The position numbers and the translations under genes were made by a program. The notes under the pieces are model-generated. The model searched no databases. It was not told where the DNA came from and saw only the letters and a program-made list of their open reading frames with translations. Below are positions 12,587 to 13,973 of a stretch of DNA of 13,973 nt, in pieces; position 1 is the first letter of the stretch, and each line of letters opens with the position of its first letter. This stretch comes from Treponema sp. UBA4328 (lineage in GTDB: Bacteria > Spirochaetota > Spirochaetia > Treponematales > Treponemataceae). The stretch lies in the NCBI GenBank assembly GCA_002394465.1, contig DGTU01000138.1:1-13973 (forward strand), written 5' to 3'.

Positions 12587-13973
12587 CAGCAGCGGACATA
12601 CGATGATTCGATGTTCAGGGATACGTTTGAGCACGAGTACACATGGACAAACGGTTTTTTGAGGAACGTCGTACGCTATGCAGATAAGGCAGCCCTGATA
12701 GATCCTGATACAGACAGAAAATGGACATATTCACAGCTTAACGCAGAAGTAAACCGTCTTTCGTCAAAACTTAAAAAATGCGGTATAGGACACGGAGACG
12801 TCGTAATGTGTGCACTGCGTAACTGTCCTGAGTTTGCTTTTTCCTACATTGCACCGCGCAAAATCGGCGGAATATTCCTTGCAGCAAATTATAATCTCAG
12901 TGCATCCGAGATGGCCCTTCTGATAGATGCAAACGAACCTAAAGTTGTCATTTATTCTGCATGTGTAGTTTCCGTGATGAAGGAAGCTGCGGAATTATGT
13001 AATTTTAAGCCGTCGTATTTTGTACTTGCGGATAATATTGAACGTGCGGAAACACCTTTACATCATGTTGCCTATGAGGATTTTGTCTGCGGTGAAGATG
13101 AATCGGAACCGGTTATAGATTTCAGGCGGCATATTTATGATGAAGCAGTGCGGCTTTGTACCAGCGGAACTACTGCCGTTCAGAAAAACGTTCCGATAAA
13201 TGAAATCAACGAAGTCCTGACGGCGCATGACGTAATAATGCATTATCCCATGAACTGCAATGACGTTACGATGAACATGACACCGTGGTTTCATCGCGGC
13301 GGATGTCATTCAGGCGGGATTTGTCCTTCGTTTTATATCGGTGCAGCCGTAGTTGTAATGAGGATTTTCAAGCCCCATGCTGCACTTGAATGGGTGAGCA
13401 GATACGGAATTACGTTCCTTATGGGAGCGCCGGCAAATCTTGAAATGCTCTGCCGTGCCCAGACGGGACAGAAAAGTGACCTTTCGGCACTCCGCGGAAT
13501 CGTTACCATGGGGGCGCCTCTTTTAAAAGACAACTGCATACGTTTCATGCAGGTTCTTACTCCGAATATTTTTAACGGCTACGGAACTACGGAAACGTTC
13601 TGGAATTCCTTCCTTAAGCCTGAACACCTTCCTGAAAACGCCGGCTCTGTTGGCCTGAGCTGTACGGATGATGAGGTTCGGGTCATAAAGATGTCAGATG
13701 ACAGGCGGATTGAACCGGATGACGTTGTTCCGAGGGACGGAGTGACTGAGGGCGAAATAATTGTCCGTTCACCTGCTAAAAGTACCTATACGTATTACAA
13801 AAATCCTGAAGCATCGGCTGCAAGGTTTTATAAGGGCTGGATGTATACGGGCGATACTGGAACCTGGAATAAAAATTCGATTGTGACGGTTTCAGGCCGG
13901 AAGGATGACATGATGGTCGTTTCCGGTGAAAACATTTATCCGTCTCAGGTGGAAGAAGCAATCAATTCATTCG
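12572..13973 (+). CDS. AMP-forming acyl-CoA ligase/synthetase-type enzyme, 3' end outside the window
   Basis: The first 467 codons are present, with no stop before the window edge. ANL-superfamily motifs in order: phosphate-binding loop TSGTTAVQK (197-205), substrate-pocket PWFHRGG followed by FLMGAPANLEML, YGTTET (337-342), GWMYTGD ending at Asp428, and the hinge GRKDDMMVVSGENIYP leading into the C-terminal lid. The catalytic lysine of the lid lies beyond the window. Such enzymes activate a carboxylic acid as acyl-AMP and then transfer it, usually to CoA. The overall look is that of fatty-acid or aryl/acyl-CoA ligases, but substrate cannot be read off. The P-loop departs from the usual SGTTGxPKG at two positions (Ala for Gly, Gln for Pro). 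ATG 12572 is preferred; an in-frame ATG at 12563 overlaps the -10 box. It is divergent from mraY, with 22 bases between start codons. Confidence 0.9.
   Translation, partial: MSELQQQRTYDDSMFRDTFEHEYTWTNGFLRNVVRYADKAALIDPDTDRKWTYSQLNAEVNRLSSKLKKCGIGHGDVVMCALRNCPEFAFSYIAPRKIGGIFLAANYNLSASEMALLIDANEPKVVIYSACVVSVMKEAAELCNFKPSYFVLADNIERAETPLHHVAYEDFVCGEDESEPVIDFRRHIYDEAVRLCTSGTTAVQKNVPINEINEVLTAHDVIMHYPMNCNDVTMNMTPWFHRGGCHSGGICPSFYIGAAVVVMRIFKPHAALEWVSRYGITFLMGAPANLEMLCRAQTGQKSDLSALRGIVTMGAPLLKDNCIRFMQVLTPNIFNGYGTTETFWNSFLKPEHLPENAGSVGLSCTDDEVRVIKMSDDRRIEPDDVVPRDGVTEGEIIVRSPAKSTYTYYKNPEASAARFYKGWMYTGDTGTWNKNSIVTVSGRKDDMMVVSGENIYPSQVEEAINSF

Noticed and set aside
1..13973. Search by eye for CRISPR repeats, tRNAs, toxin-antitoxin pairs, restriction or phage-defence genes and transposases
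   Set aside because: No repeated spacer-like units, no tRNA-like cloverleaf, and no protein with the relevant motifs was seen; every substantial gene has another assignment.

Overview
The window looks like chromosomal DNA of a host-associated Treponema or a close spirochaete. This is inference from gene content: five lipoproteins with short, relaxed spirochaete-type lipoboxes, a mraY and a TrxR-like flavoprotein of spirochaete flavour, and moderate GC. No rRNA, tRNA, CRISPR array, phage gene, transposase or insertion sequence is visible. Coding density is high and no gene-free stretch exceeds 300 bases.

Left part (1-1115): the first 30 codons of a minus-strand gene run off the left edge (possibly serine hydroxymethyltransferase). 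A minus-strand lipoprotein of unknown function follows, with a clear intrinsic terminator. Centre-left (1329-5267): a plus-strand run encodes a beta-helix lipoprotein of the Cthe_2159 type, a thioredoxin-reductase-like flavoprotein and a CDF metal exporter with Mn-type metal-site residues. Convergent with it (5271-6711, minus) is a two-gene unit: a Fur/Zur-type repressor followed by a ZnuA/TroA-like metal-binding lipoprotein. Its promoter is bracketed by two 7-1-7 Fur-family operators, one inside a perfect 23-bp palindrome. The CDF gene and this pair form a small metal-homeostasis neighbourhood, but no ABC permease or ATPase gene is present here.

Centre-right (6911-11400, plus): an AlkD-type DNA glycosylase, then a TRAP-type solute-binding lipoprotein with a good promoter and an M20 metallopeptidase 8 bases downstream, then a COG3014-like repeat lipoprotein. 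Right part (11404-13973): mraY on the minus strand, with its terminator inside the 3' end of the convergent lipoprotein gene, and a divergent AMP-forming acyl-CoA ligase-type gene that runs off the right edge.

No defence system or obviously new multi-gene machine was found. The most interesting signals are regulatory. Seven genes lack a Shine-Dalgarno sequence, and six of these have a -10-like hexamer 6-9 bases before the start codon, which suggests leaderless mRNAs. The mraY/ligase pair appears to use overlapping, opposed -10 elements. Two convergent gene pairs end only 3 bases apart. Among proteins, the TrxR-like enzyme lacks the usual NADPH-phosphate motif, and the ZnuA-like protein has a non-canonical third ligand region and an acidic rather than His-rich loop.
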